Origin: Clostridia bacterium
GTDB lineage: Bacteria; Bacillota; Clostridia; Oscillospirales; CAG-382
DNA length: 46,906 bases
Assembly: GCA_017456765.1 (NCBI GenBank)
Contig: JAFTIR010000030.1
Span: 1 to 46,906, forward strand
Reading direction: 5' to 3'
Shown here: positions 15,997-24,549 of the stretch, piece by piece
Numbering within the stretch: position 1 is the first letter of the stretch
Layout of the letters: every line of letters begins with the position of its first letter
Made by a program: the position numbers and the translations under genes
The notes under the pieces: generated by a model
Seen by the model: the letters and a program-made list of their open reading frames with translations, nothing else
Told to the model about the DNA's origin: nothing
Database searches by the model: none

Positions 15997-17190
15997 TTAG
16001 TTTCTGCCGAGGGGTGAAATTTCACGAAGTCTGTTTACTACCTTTGTGACACATTCCACAATATAGTCAACATCTTCCTGTGTGCTTTCATGGGAAAGTG
16101 TAAGTCTAAGCGAGCCGTGTGCTATTTCATGGGGAAGTCCCATTGCAAGAAGCACGTGTGAGGGTTCAAGCGACTTTGACGAGCAAGCCGAGCCCGTGGA
16201 TGCACAAATGCCCATCATATCAAGCATAAGAAGAAGTGATTCTCCCTCAATATACTCAAACGTAAAGCTCGCAGTACCGGGAAGTCTCTTTGTGGGATGT
16301 CCCGTAAGACGGGAATTGGGAAGTTCAAGAAGACGTCTTATAAGGTCGTCTCTGAGAACACAGAGTCTTGCATTGTCGTCCTGCATTTGTTCATTTGCAA
16401 GCTCAAGCGCCTTTGCCATACCCACAATACCGGGCATATTTTCTGTACCGCCGCGCTTGCCCTTTTCCTGTCCGCCGCCCTCAACGAGCGACTTGCAGAC
16501 AACACCGCTCTTGATATAAAGACCGCCCACACCCTTAGGTGCACGGAACTTATGTCCCGAGAAGGCAAGCATATCAACACCAAGCTCGCGTGCGTTTATC
16601 GGCACATGACCTACAGCCTGAACTGCGTCTGTGAAAACAAGTATCTTGGGGTTTACTTCTTTCACTCTTTTTGTAATTTCCTTTATAGGCTCTACCGTAC
16701 CGACTTCATTGTTGGCATACATAATTGCAACAAGAGCAGTATCTTCTCTTATTGCCGCCACAACGTCGTCAGGGTTTACCATGGCATTTTCATCAACACC
16801 CACATATGTTACATCAATGCCCTTCTTTTCAAGAGCCTTGCAGGTGTGAAGCACCGCATGGTGTTCAATCTTCGTTGTGATGATATGGCACTTGTCAGTC
16901 TTATTTCTTTCGAGATAATTCTGCACAGCACCCTTTATTGCCCAGTTGTCGGATTCCGAGCCGCAGCCTGTGAAATATATTTCCTTTGCTTCGCAGCCAA
17001 GCACCATTGCTATCTTTGCTCTTGCCGCATCAATATACGCCTTTGCCTCTCTGCCTTTTGCGTGAAGACTTGAGGGATTGCCGTAAACCTCACCGAGAAG
17101 CGGGAGCATTTCGGCAAGAACTCTCGGATGTACCGAGGTCGTTGCGGCATTGTCGGCGTAAACTATTCTTTTATGATTATCGTGAGACAT
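15997..17190 (-). CDS. nifS: NifS/IscS-type cysteine desulfurase
   Basis: A 397-residue PLP enzyme that takes sulfur from cysteine for Fe-S clusters. 'VYADNAATTSVHP' opens the protein, the PLP lysine is in 'SGHKFRAPKG', and the catalytic cysteine is in 'STGSACSSKS'. The start is the ATG at 17190 with GGAGAG 8 bases upstream; an upstream in-frame ATG at 17301 would add 37 non-family residues. Followed by nifU. Confidence 0.96.
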   Translation of the reverse strand: MSHDNHKRIVYADNAATTSVHPRVLAEMLPLLGEVYGNPSSLHAKGREAKAYIDAARAKIAMVLGCEAKEIYFTGCGSESDNWAIKGAVQNYLERNKTDKCHIITTKIEHHAVLHTCKALEKKGIDVTYVGVDENAMVNPDDVVAAIREDTALVAIMYANNEVGTVEPIKEITKRVKEVNPKILVFTDAVQAVGHVPINARELGVDMLAFSGHKFRAPKGVGGLYIKSGVVCKSLVEGGGQEKGKRGGTENMPGIVGMAKALELANEQMQDDNARLCVLRDDLIRRLLELPNSRLTGHPTKRLPGTASFTFEYIEGESLLLMLDMMGICASTGSACSSKSLEPSHVLLAMGLPHEIAHGSLRLTLSHESTQEDVDYIVECVTKVVNRLREISPLGRN

Positions 17191-17317
17191 TTTTATTCTC
17201 TCCTGTTTATTAAACGTGGTTATCTTATAATCTATGTCAAAACAAGGCTTTTCCCAGACAAAGAAAGTGACATCTTTTCCGCACCTCATTATTATATTCA
17301 ATTCAAAAAAAGTAAAA

Positions 17318-17355
17318 CGGGAATACTACCCGAGTCACCTCGCATAACATTCCCG
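17318..17355 (-). terminator. Terminator of acpP
   Basis: Outer stem CGGGAAT (17318-17324) with ATTCCCG (17349-17355) encloses an inner CGAG/CTCG hairpin. On the minus strand a T-rich run (TTTTACTTTTTTT) follows. Confidence 0.7.
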
Positions 17356-17374
17356 ATGTTCTTTACTTCAAAGC

Positions 17375-17599
17375 CTAAATCTTCTTTTCGATGAAATCAG
17401 CAACGTCAGCAATAGTTCTAAGTGTTACTGCCTCCTCGTCCGAAACTGTAATACCGAAGTTTTCTTCAATAGCCATAAGCATTTCTACGATGTCAAGAGA
17501 ATCTGCACCGAGATCTTCTACGATATTTGTGTCGGGGGAAAGGGTATTTACATCAATACGAAGCTGCTTAGCAAGCAGATCCATAATCTTTTCAAGCAT
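17375..17599 (-). CDS. acpP: Acyl carrier protein
   Basis: A 74-residue acyl carrier protein for fatty acid synthesis. The phosphopantetheine serine is in 'DLGADSLDIVEM', preceded and followed by the usual acidic helices. The start at 17599 is chosen to match family length; GGAGG lies 11 bases upstream. It is transcribed alone, between its own promoter and terminator, with no fab genes adjacent. Confidence 0.95.
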   Translation of the reverse strand: MLEKIMDLLAKQLRIDVNTLSPDTNIVEDLGADSLDIVEMLMAIEENFGITVSDEEAVTLRTIADVADFIEKKI

Positions 17600-17649
17600 G
17601 TACTTCTTAACCTCCATTCTCAAATTGTTGTAGTATTATTATAGTCAAA

Positions 17650-17669
17650 ATGTCATATTTTTACGACAT
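17650..17669. promoter_or_regulatory. Possible operator in the acpP leader
   Basis: Inverted repeat ATGTC (17650-17654) and GACAT (17665-17669) with a 10-base AT-rich centre, between the promoter and the acpP start. It may be a repressor site, but the arms are short. Confidence 0.3.
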
Positions 17670-17684
17670 TCCATATCGTTTACC

Positions 17685-17713
17685 ATTATATTCAAAATAT
17701 CCCCTCTTGTCAA
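17685..17713 (-). promoter_or_regulatory. Promoter of acpP
   Basis: On the minus strand TTGACA (17708-17713), 17 bases, TATAAT (17685-17690), a perfect consensus. Confidence 0.85.
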
Positions 17714-17770
17714 TAGACAATTTATAACATTTACAAATGCTCAACTTTTTTGTTTTTTAGGAAATCGTAC

Positions 17771-17800
17771 AAAAATCCGCACCATGCGGTGCGGATTTTT
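17771..17800 (-). terminator. Terminator of uraA
   Basis: A 13-bp perfect stem AAAAATCCGCACC (17771-17783) with GGTGCGGATTTTT (17788-17800). It lies 14 bases beyond the uraA stop. Confidence 0.85.
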
Positions 17801-17814
17801 AAGTTTTCACATGT

Positions 17815-19170
17815 TTACTGCTTAGGTTTGTCTGCCTTTGAAAGCACAACGTTTACGATGATACCGAGAATAAGTGCGCATGCGATGGAAGTAATTGTTA
17901 CCTTTCCGAACGTAAGGGAAAGACCGCCTATACCTGCAATAAGAATTGTTGAAGCAACAAAGAGGTTTCTGTTCTGACCCAGGTCAACAGGCTGAAGCAT
18001 CTTAAGGCCGGAAACTGCGATAAATCCGTAAAGTGCCATACAAACGCCGCCCATTACGCAGGAGGGAATTGTATTAACAAATGCTACGAAGGGAGAAAGG
18101 AAGGAAATGAGAATTGCGAGCACCGCTGCTGTCTGGATTGTGTAAACCGAAGCATTACCGGAAATAGCAACACAGCCAACAGATTCGCCGTATGTAGTAT
18201 TGGGACATCCGCCGAAGAATGCGCCTACCATTGAACCAACGCCGTCACCGAGAAGTGTTCTTGCAAGACCGGGGTCTTCAAGAAGATCCTTTTCGATAAT
18301 GGAAGAAATGTTCTTGTGGTCAGCTACGTGTTCAGCAAATACTACAAATGCAACAGGAACATATGCAACTGCAACGGATGCAATATACGCTCCGTCGATT
18401 GCTTTAAAGCCGCCGAGAGCCGTGAGGAATGTAAATTCAGGGAATGCAAAGAATGTTGAAAGCTTAACGCCGTCAGCAACGAGAGCCTTGAAAGCGTCAA
18501 AGTTTATAATCTTCATTGCTTCGATGCCTGCCGCGTTTCCGATAACCGTAAAGATAACGGAAAGTACATAGCCTGCAAGAATACCGATGATAAAGGGAAT
18601 CATCTTAACTGTCTTTTTGCCGAATGTTGCACAAAGAGCAACAACTATAAGTGTAACTATGCCGACAATTGTTGTAAAATAGGGGTTTGCCGCTGCTACA
18701 CTGCCTGTACCCTTTGCAAGGTCACCAACAGCATTGCCAGCGAGGGAAAGACCAATGATAGCAACCGTCGGACCGATAACAACTGCGGGCATGAGCTTGT
18801 TAATCCAGTTTACACCAACGCACTTTACGATGAGGGCAATTACAACATAAACAAGACCTGCAAGAATTGCACCGATGATGAGACCGAGATAGCCAAGTTC
18901 AATCGTTGCCGCACCTGCAAAGGCTGCCGCCATTGAGCCGAGGAATGCGAAGGATGAGCCGAGGAATACGGGGCTTGAGAACTTTGTGAAAAGTCCGTAA
19001 ATGATTGTACCTACACCTGCACCGAAGAGTGCTGCTGCAGGCTGCATGCCGTTACCGATGATTACGGGAACAACGAGTGTGGCTGTCATAATCGCAAGTA
19101 ACTGCTGAATTGCAAACACGATGTTTGCACCAAACGAGGGTTTGTCCTTAATGCCGTAAACTAATTTCAT
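17815..19170 (-). CDS. uraA: Uracil/xanthine permease (NCS2 family)
   Basis: A 451-residue membrane transporter of the nucleobase:cation symporter-2 family with about 12-14 hydrophobic helices. 'QQLLAIMTATLVVPVIIGNG', 'GSSFAFLGSMAAAF', and 'FFGGCPNTTYGESVGCVAISG' are family signatures; the last resembles the UraA/PyrP active segment more than xanthine carriers. It probably imports uracil. AAGGAGG precedes the ATG. A 170-base leader with an intrinsic terminator suggests attenuation. Confidence 0.9.
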   Translation of the reverse strand: MKLVYGIKDKPSFGANIVFAIQQLLAIMTATLVVPVIIGNGMQPAAALFGAGVGTIIYGLFTKFSSPVFLGSSFAFLGSMAAAFAGAATIELGYLGLIIGAILAGLVYVVIALIVKCVGVNWINKLMPAVVIGPTVAIIGLSLAGNAVGDLAKGTGSVAAANPYFTTIVGIVTLIVVALCATFGKKTVKMIPFIIGILAGYVLSVIFTVIGNAAGIEAMKIINFDAFKALVADGVKLSTFFAFPEFTFLTALGGFKAIDGAYIASVAVAYVPVAFVVFAEHVADHKNISSIIEKDLLEDPGLARTLLGDGVGSMVGAFFGGCPNTTYGESVGCVAISGNASVYTIQTAAVLAILISFLSPFVAFVNTIPSCVMGGVCMALYGFIAVSGLKMLQPVDLGQNRNLFVASTILIAGIGGLSLTFGKVTITSIACALILGIIVNVVLSKADKPKQ

Positions 19171-19340
19171 ATCTAGTTTACCTCCTTTTTATTTATAATC
19201 ACGCCTGCATGACAGGCATTATTATATTCATCCTCACATAAAAAAAGTGCCTGTACAAGGCACGTTCATTTCACATTCTTTGGAGCTTTGCCGTGAAAAA
19301 ACATACATAGCCTTGCCTGAATGGTACTTTCTTTTCTTTG
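19171..19340 (-). promoter_or_regulatory. uraA 5' leader with attenuator
   Basis: The leader contains an intrinsic terminator (19247-19263: GTGCCT/AGGCAC then seven U). Upstream in the RNA, CAAGGC (from 19310-19315) can instead pair with GCCTTG in the terminator's 5' arm (19256-19261). A TTTCAC/GTGAAA hairpin and a small GCCTG/CAGGC hairpin near the ribosome site (19203-19217) are also present. I do not recognise a PyrR binding loop or a known purine or preQ1 riboswitch. Confidence 0.6.
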
Positions 19341-19346
19341 TCAAAG

Positions 19347-19376
19347 ATTATAGCACAACTTGTCGTAGTTTGTCAA
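19347..19376 (-). promoter_or_regulatory. Promoter of uraA
   Basis: On the minus strand TTGACA (19371-19376), 18 bases, TATAAT (19347-19352). Confidence 0.85.
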
Positions 19377-19411
19377 TAGATATTTAACAATATGTTGTAT
19401 TTCGAAAAAAA

Positions 19412-19437
19412 GAAAACTCCCGCAAAAGAGAGTCTTC
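19412..19437 (-). terminator. Terminator of the GH127-phosphatase operon
   Basis: Stem GAAAACTC (19412-19419) with GAGTCTTC (19430-19437), one mismatch, followed on the minus strand by seven T. It lies 15 bases beyond the phosphatase stop. Confidence 0.6.
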
Positions 19438-19451
19438 CTTAAATCTATATG

Positions 19452-20165
19452 TTATATTTTTATGTTATATACAAGCGGCACTCTCTTTTCATAAAGGTGA
19501 GCCTCATTTGAACAGGTCAGCACCTTCGGGAAAACAGTTCCGTCTGCCTCAGCTTTAAATTCGATAACCGTAACACCTGTATGGCACATGGTGAAGTGAG
19601 TCGAAAACAAAGGATAAGGAATATTGAGAAGTGCGCTGAGGAATGCTATTCCAAAGCCTTCATGAGCAAAGAGTGCAACTCTGTCGTTGTTCGGAGTTTC
19701 CTCTGTATAGAAGCCTTCTTGTCTGTTATTTCTGTAACCGAGGGAAAGCAAAAATGCGTCCGTTTCCTTGCGGATTCTGAGCGTTCCTTCCTTGGCTTTT
19801 GTGTCCTTGAACGCCTCATGGTCATACCAGTTTTCTCCAAGGTTTCTGATTTCTTGGGAACGGAACAGCTTTTTTATATGGGCATGGTTATAGCACCAGG
19901 AGTAGAACTTTTCTTCATTGTACATACCAAGCTCGTTGTATGCGTAGCTCTCATTACACCAGTCGAGAATTTCGATTTCTTTTTTGAGAAGCTCGGCTGT
20001 AGGTGTTGCCGTAAGAATTGCCCTGTTTGAGCTTGACGCATAAATTTTGTCAAGACCATTACGACAAAGTCTGTATTTGAGCGCATCCGCTTGTTCAAAG
20101 CCGAGGGGTGTCAGGCCGTCGGGCTTGTATATCGGATCTCCGTGTCTTACATAGAAAAATATCAT
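19452..20165 (-). CDS. Histidine phosphatase family protein
   Basis: A 237-residue phosphoglycerate mutase-like phosphatase. The catalytic RHG motif is at the start ('YVRHGDPIY'), an Arg is in 'ASSSNRAILTATPTAELL', and the second His is in 'VALFAHEGFG'. The substrate is unknown; members cleave sugar phosphates and related esters. AAGGAGG precedes the ATG. It starts 21 bases after the GH127 gene and is surely co-transcribed, so a sugar phosphate is a plausible substrate. Confidence 0.85.
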   Translation of the reverse strand: MIFFYVRHGDPIYKPDGLTPLGFEQADALKYRLCRNGLDKIYASSSNRAILTATPTAELLKKEIEILDWCNESYAYNELGMYNEEKFYSWCYNHAHIKKLFRSQEIRNLGENWYDHEAFKDTKAKEGTLRIRKETDAFLLSLGYRNNRQEGFYTEETPNNDRVALFAHEGFGIAFLSALLNIPYPLFSTHFTMCHTGVTVIEFKAEADGTVFPKVLTCSNEAHLYEKRVPLVYNIKI

Positions 20166-20186
20166 TTTTTGCCTCCTTAAAACCCA

Positions 20187-22097
20187 TTACAGATAAATGG
20201 AAAAATACTTGGGGTCGTGGCTGTCAATATTTGAACCCGATGCATAGTCACACATTACATACTTGTATTCCTCGCCGTCGGCAACAACCGTTACCCTTGC
20301 GGTTACAAGATTTGTAGTATTGTTGCAAGTGTATTGTGCGGCGACAGATGTGATGTTTTTGCCGTAAAGCGTCTCGTTCGAGAACATATCATCTTCCTTT
20401 GCACCTATCTTTTTGCTTCGTGTCAGAATAACAGGTCCGCGCCTGATAACAACCTTTGATGTGTGTAGCATACAGCTCCTGTCGCAGAGACCATCAGCCC
20501 CGTCTATCCAACGGATAAGGTGATAATCTCCCTCGGGAATGGGTTCCCAGTTCATTTTTATGACTTCGGGTGTCATGTCAAATCTCATTTTGAGGAAGGT
20601 TGTTCCCTCTCCGAGTTCAAGCTCGAAGTATTTACCGCAGTCAACAGGGAATTCTTCTCCAACTCCCACTCTTATTTTTGTATTCTTTGACCATTCGGGA
20701 ATTCTCAAATAAAGCTTCTTCCCCTTTTCGGAGTTTCTTACCGCAACACCTACCCAGCCGATGTCAAAGTAATTAGCCCCTACAACTATTTCGGTGTCGC
20801 CAAATTTTGTCGAGCTCTGGACGTACATATTTACATAGTAGCCGTCATCGCCTTCAAAGACACAACTTTCCGCCGCGTTTGCAAAACCGCGTCCCACATT
20901 GTTTGTACAGCAATGCTGGTATTTTGATTCACACTGAGGAATTGCCGTCCAGTGTCTTCCCGCACCTCTTACAAAGAATGCACTGCCCTTGCCATCTTCA
21001 TAAACGCCCGCAAGAAAGGCATTCGCAAACGCCTTTTCAAAGCTTTCCATGTATTTGATTTCGCCTGTCAGCTTATAAAGCTCGTGGCAAAGTCTCATCC
21101 AGTGAATAACGTCACATATTTCTGTTGCGGCATCGGCATATGACGCGGCATTGTGGTATCTTTCGCAATAGCCGACAGAACCGAGAATATTGCTTTCATA
21201 TTTGATAAGTATATCGTAGAGAGCCTTTGCAGCATCAAAAAGAACCTTATCTCCCGTAATTCTGTAAAGCTCAACCATTCCGTCAAAGCAGCTTGTCATT
21301 TCATATGCTTTGGGGTACCATCCGTTACATGCATTATACCACTCGCCGACGCTCTTTCCCGAGAAGGCGTTGTTTATGATATTGGGACATTTTCCGTCAT
21401 CCCTCATCCACTCTTTTACGGTATCTTTACAAAAGTCAAGATATTTTTCGTCAGCCGTAAATCGGTAAAGCAGGAGCATGGGCTTTAGAATAGAACCCGA
21501 AGCCATACCGTTCATAACACCGGTGTCGGTTAATTTCTTTCCGTCTTTTTCAAGCTTTGCAATTATCCAGTCGCAAAGTTTTACAGCCCCTGCGAGAATA
21601 AATACGTCATCAAGTAAGTCTGCCGCCTCAACAAGTCCCCAGAGTGTATATTTCATCCCCCAGATATTCCAACACCAGTCTGCACTCCAACCTATATAGG
21701 AAGCTGAGTCTTTACCGTCTGCCGCATAAATGTTATCACTGTCTCCGTAGGCGGAAAGGTAGCCGTCATCTCTCTGGAACGACAGCATTTTATAGCAGGA
21801 TTTTCTTATATTTTCTTTAAGTCTTTCATCCTTTTTATACTTTGCACATCTTACAGCGCTCAGCATAAGCTTTCCCCAGAATTCGCTTCTCCAGTAGCCT
21901 ACGGGATAAATATCATCATACTGCGTCTTGAAAAAATCCTCTGCTTCTTTGAGTATTTCTTCGACAGCGAATCTTCCGCTTACCCTCTCATATATAAAGC
22001 GGTCAAATCTTGCACCGATTTCTCCGCCGAGAGAGCATGAGCCAAGTTCGGGTGTATTCATTAGATTTCTGACCTTGTAATCTACTCTGTAATTCAT
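20187..22097 (-). CDS. GH127/DUF1680-type beta-L-arabinofuranosidase-like hydrolase
   Basis: A 636-residue cytoplasmic protein with an alpha/alpha barrel followed by beta-sandwich domains. The pair of cysteines in 'QHCCTNN' matches the GH127 'CCPPN' active-site motif, and a third cysteine lies in 'DAATEICDVIHW'; GH127 enzymes hold zinc with three Cys and one Glu and use one Cys as nucleophile. The usual PP of that motif is TN here. 'WNIWGMKYTLWGLVEAA' and 'YLRIPEWSKNTKI' also fit. The sugar released is probably L-arabinofuranose or a relative. AAGGAG precedes the ATG. Confidence 0.8.
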   Translation of the reverse strand: MNYRVDYKVRNLMNTPELGSCSLGGEIGARFDRFIYERVSGRFAVEEILKEAEDFFKTQYDDIYPVGYWRSEFWGKLMLSAVRCAKYKKDERLKENIRKSCYKMLSFQRDDGYLSAYGDSDNIYAADGKDSASYIGWSADWCWNIWGMKYTLWGLVEAADLLDDVFILAGAVKLCDWIIAKLEKDGKKLTDTGVMNGMASGSILKPMLLLYRFTADEKYLDFCKDTVKEWMRDDGKCPNIINNAFSGKSVGEWYNACNGWYPKAYEMTSCFDGMVELYRITGDKVLFDAAKALYDILIKYESNILGSVGYCERYHNAASYADAATEICDVIHWMRLCHELYKLTGEIKYMESFEKAFANAFLAGVYEDGKGSAFFVRGAGRHWTAIPQCESKYQHCCTNNVGRGFANAAESCVFEGDDGYYVNMYVQSSTKFGDTEIVVGANYFDIGWVGVAVRNSEKGKKLYLRIPEWSKNTKIRVGVGEEFPVDCGKYFELELGEGTTFLKMRFDMTPEVIKMNWEPIPEGDYHLIRWIDGADGLCDRSCMLHTSKVVIRRGPVILTRSKKIGAKEDDMFSNETLYGKNITSVAAQYTCNNTTNLVTARVTVVADGEEYKYVMCDYASGSNIDSHDPKYFSIYL

Positions 22098-22147
22098 AAA
22101 AGTCTCCTTCTATACTCATTGACAAGCTTTCAGTTTTTTTCAATTTG

Positions 22148-22176
22148 ATTATATAATACAAGCACCGATTTGTCAA
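22148..22176 (-). promoter_or_regulatory. Promoter of the GH127-phosphatase operon
   Basis: On the minus strand TTGACA (22171-22176), 17 bases, TATAAT (22148-22153), a perfect consensus. Confidence 0.85.
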
Positions 22177-22203
22177 TGTGAAAAACAACTTGTTTTAATA
22201 ATT

Positions 22204-22234
22204 TCCAATACAATCATCGTAAAATATAATTGGA
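22204..22234. promoter_or_regulatory. Candidate operator between divergent operons
   Basis: Inverted repeat TCCAAT (22204-22209) and ATTGGA (22229-22234) with 19 bases between, extended imperfectly on each side. It lies between the two promoters and touches the -35 of the rightward one. The AraC protein at 25646-26590 is the obvious candidate to bind it. Confidence 0.45.
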
Positions 22235-22259
22235 TTTTCAGCGTGATGTAAGTTATAAT
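22230..22259 (+). promoter_or_regulatory. Promoter of the amidohydrolase-DegT-Gfo/Idh operon
   Basis: TTGGAT (22230-22235), 18 bases, TATAAT (22254-22259). The -35 is weak, which fits a need for an activator. Confidence 0.5.
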
Positions 22260-22289
22260 TAGTATATAAAAATGAAAAGAGGGATTGTC

Positions 22290-23174
22290 ATGAAAAAAAT
22301 AGACGTTCACATTCATACGAGCATGTGGGAAAAGGCACAGATTCAGCCGGGAGCCATTCTCGCCTCACCCGAAGAAATACGTCAGAGCTACAAGGAACTT
22401 GACATAGAAAGAGGTTTTCTTTTGCCCCTTATAAGTCCCGAATACCGCTTCTGCGTTCAGACAAACGAGGAAACAGAGTACCTTGCAAACAAGTATTCAG
22501 ACCTGTTTTACTGGTTCTGCAATGTTGACCCAAGAATGGGGCACAATACTGCAAAAAGCGACCTTTCCTATTTTCTTGACTACTACAAGCAAAAGGGAGC
22601 TATCGGTGTCGGTGAGGTTACGGCAAATCTATATGCTGATGACCCGCTTATTGACAACCTTTTCTATCATTGTCAGGAGTGCGATATGCCTGTAACAATC
22701 CACATCGCCCACCAGAAATATGACTGCTACGGCATTATAGACGACCTTGGGCTTCCAAGACTTGAAAGACTCCTTAAAAAATACCCGAAGGTCAAAATTC
22801 TCGGTCATTCACAGTGCTTCTGGAACGAAATCGGCGATAACGCCACGGAAGAAAACAGGAAAGGCTATGTCACTGGCAAAGTAAATGACGGCACAGTTGT
22901 AAGACTTATGCGTGAATACCCAAATCTTTACTGTGACCTTTCGGCAGGCAGCGGATATACTGCAATATCTCGCGACAGCGATTTTTCCTATCGCTTTATA
23001 GAAGAATTCAGCGACAGACTCATGTACGGCACGGACATATGCCAGCCGTTCCAGAAGACTTATCTTGCCGCATGGCTTGATGAGTCCTTTGAAAAGGGAT
23101 GCATATCCGAAAAAAATTACAGAAAAATCTGCCGCGAAAACGCAATAAGAGTATTCAATCTTGATTTGAAATAA
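22290..23174 (+). CDS. Amidohydrolase-2 family metal-dependent hydrolase
   Basis: A 294-residue TIM-barrel hydrolase. The metal motif HxH is in 'KKIDVHIHTS'; further ligands are in 'PVTIHIAHQ', 'KILGHSQCFW', and 'LMYGTDICQPF'. The family includes decarboxylases and hydrolases of lactones or amides; the substrate cannot be read. AGAGGG lies 6 bases before the ATG at 22290, so the ATG at 22272 is rejected. It is first in an operon with an aminotransferase and an oxidoreductase and diverges from the GH127 operon. Confidence 0.82.
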   Translation: MKKIDVHIHTSMWEKAQIQPGAILASPEEIRQSYKELDIERGFLLPLISPEYRFCVQTNEETEYLANKYSDLFYWFCNVDPRMGHNTAKSDLSYFLDYYKQKGAIGVGEVTANLYADDPLIDNLFYHCQECDMPVTIHIAHQKYDCYGIIDDLGLPRLERLLKKYPKVKILGHSQCFWNEIGDNATEENRKGYVTGKVNDGTVVRLMREYPNLYCDLSAGSGYTAISRDSDFSYRFIEEFSDRLMYGTDICQPFQKTYLAAWLDESFEKGCISEKNYRKICRENAIRVFNLDLK

Positions 23175-23188
23175 AAGGAGGAAAAAAC

Positions 23189-24535
23189 ATGAAAAAGCTT
23201 GCAATACTTGGAGGAGAACCGCTTTTCAAGGGCGAACTCCCAAAAGACGTACAGGAAATGATGAAATGGCCCATTATCACAGAGGAAGATGAGAATGCGG
23301 CACTTGATGTAATAAGAAACAACAACTTTTCGAGAACTGATATTACGGAAAAATTTGAAAAAGAATTTGCTGAGTGGCTTGGGGTAAAACATGCCGTTGC
23401 ATATTGTAACGGAACAATGTCCCTCGCTGCCGCGATGTTCGCAATAGGTCTTTCAAAGGGTGACGAGATAATCTGCCCCACAAAAACATATTGGGCAAGT
23501 ATTCTGCCCGCAAGCTCCTTTGGTGCAGTACCCGTTTTCTGCGATATAAACGAAATGCTGAGCATGGACCCCGATGACATTGAACGCGTTATTTCGAAAA
23601 AAACAAAGGCGATTGTGGTAGTTCACTATGCGGGATACCCCTGCGACATGGACAGAATTATGGCTATTGCAAAAAAGCACGGGATCAAGGTAATTGAAGA
23701 CGTATCCCACGCGCAGGGCGGTCTGTACAAAGGAAAACGCCTTGGAACATTCGGAGATATTGCTGCAATGTCGCTTATGAGCACAAAATCCTTTGCAGCA
23801 GGCGAGCTTGGCGTTGTTGTTACAAACAACACAAGACTCTACGAAAGAGCCCTTGCATACGGTCACTATGACAGAAACAATGACAAATACATAAAGGAAA
23901 GCGAAGAGCTTTTCCCCTACTACCACATAGCACTCGGTGCCGTCAAGGGCAGAGCGAATCAGCTTTGCTGTGCCATGGCACGCGTTCAGTTAAAATACTA
24001 TGACGAAAGATGTGCCCAAATAAGAAAAGCAATGAACTATTTCTGGGATTTGCTTGAAGACCTTGATGCAATAAAAGCAATCCGAGTTGACGAGAGCACC
24101 GGCTCAAATATGGCAGGCTTTTATGCCGCCATGGGAATATATTATCCCGAAAAGCTCGGTGGTCTTTCGGTAAAAACCTTTGCAAGAGCCGTAAAAGCAG
24201 AACTCGGATCTATCGGCTACCATATAAGCACGGGCGGCAATCTCTGCCTGCACCTGCACAACTATTTCAAGACCTTCGACTTCAACGGATGTGGTGTTCC
24301 TTCCCGAATCGAAAATGCTGACAGAGATGTAAGGTTACTTGATGACGGCATAAAGAACGGACAGAACATCAACTGTTTTGGCGTTCCGTGGATAAAGAAA
24401 TACAACAAGGAATGGATTGAAAAAATCGCCATGTGTTTCAGGCGTGTCATCGAAAACTACGAACTGCTCCTGCCTCTTGACAATGCAGATGAAAAGCAGG
24501 GCGGCAGATGGCACGGCTTTACAAACCAGGAATAA
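23189..24535 (+). CDS. DegT/DnrJ/EryC1/StrS family aminotransferase
   Basis: A 448-residue PLP aminotransferase of the sugar/cyclitol type. 'YCNGTMSLAAAMFA' binds the phosphate, 'VIEDVSHAQGG' holds the Asp that contacts the pyridine nitrogen, and the PLP lysine is in 'MSTKSFAAGELG'. Such enzymes transfer an amino group to a keto-sugar or inosose. AAAAGGAGG precedes the ATG, 14 bases after the amidohydrolase stop. The next gene, a Gfo/Idh oxidoreductase, could supply the keto substrate by oxidising a hydroxyl. Confidence 0.9.
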   Translation: MKKLAILGGEPLFKGELPKDVQEMMKWPIITEEDENAALDVIRNNNFSRTDITEKFEKEFAEWLGVKHAVAYCNGTMSLAAAMFAIGLSKGDEIICPTKTYWASILPASSFGAVPVFCDINEMLSMDPDDIERVISKKTKAIVVVHYAGYPCDMDRIMAIAKKHGIKVIEDVSHAQGGLYKGKRLGTFGDIAAMSLMSTKSFAAGELGVVVTNNTRLYERALAYGHYDRNNDKYIKESEELFPYYHIALGAVKGRANQLCCAMARVQLKYYDERCAQIRKAMNYFWDLLEDLDAIKAIRVDESTGSNMAGFYAAMGIYYPEKLGGLSVKTFARAVKAELGSIGYHISTGGNLCLHLHNYFKTFDFNGCGVPSRIENADRDVRLLDDGIKNGQNINCFGVPWIKKYNKEWIEKIAMCFRRVIENYELLLPLDNADEKQGGRWHGFTNQE

Positions 24536-24549
24536 AGAGGACAACTTAC

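Noticed and set aside
17191..17301. 37-residue extension of NifS
   Set aside because: Not like the family, and GGAGAG stands before the ATG at 17190.
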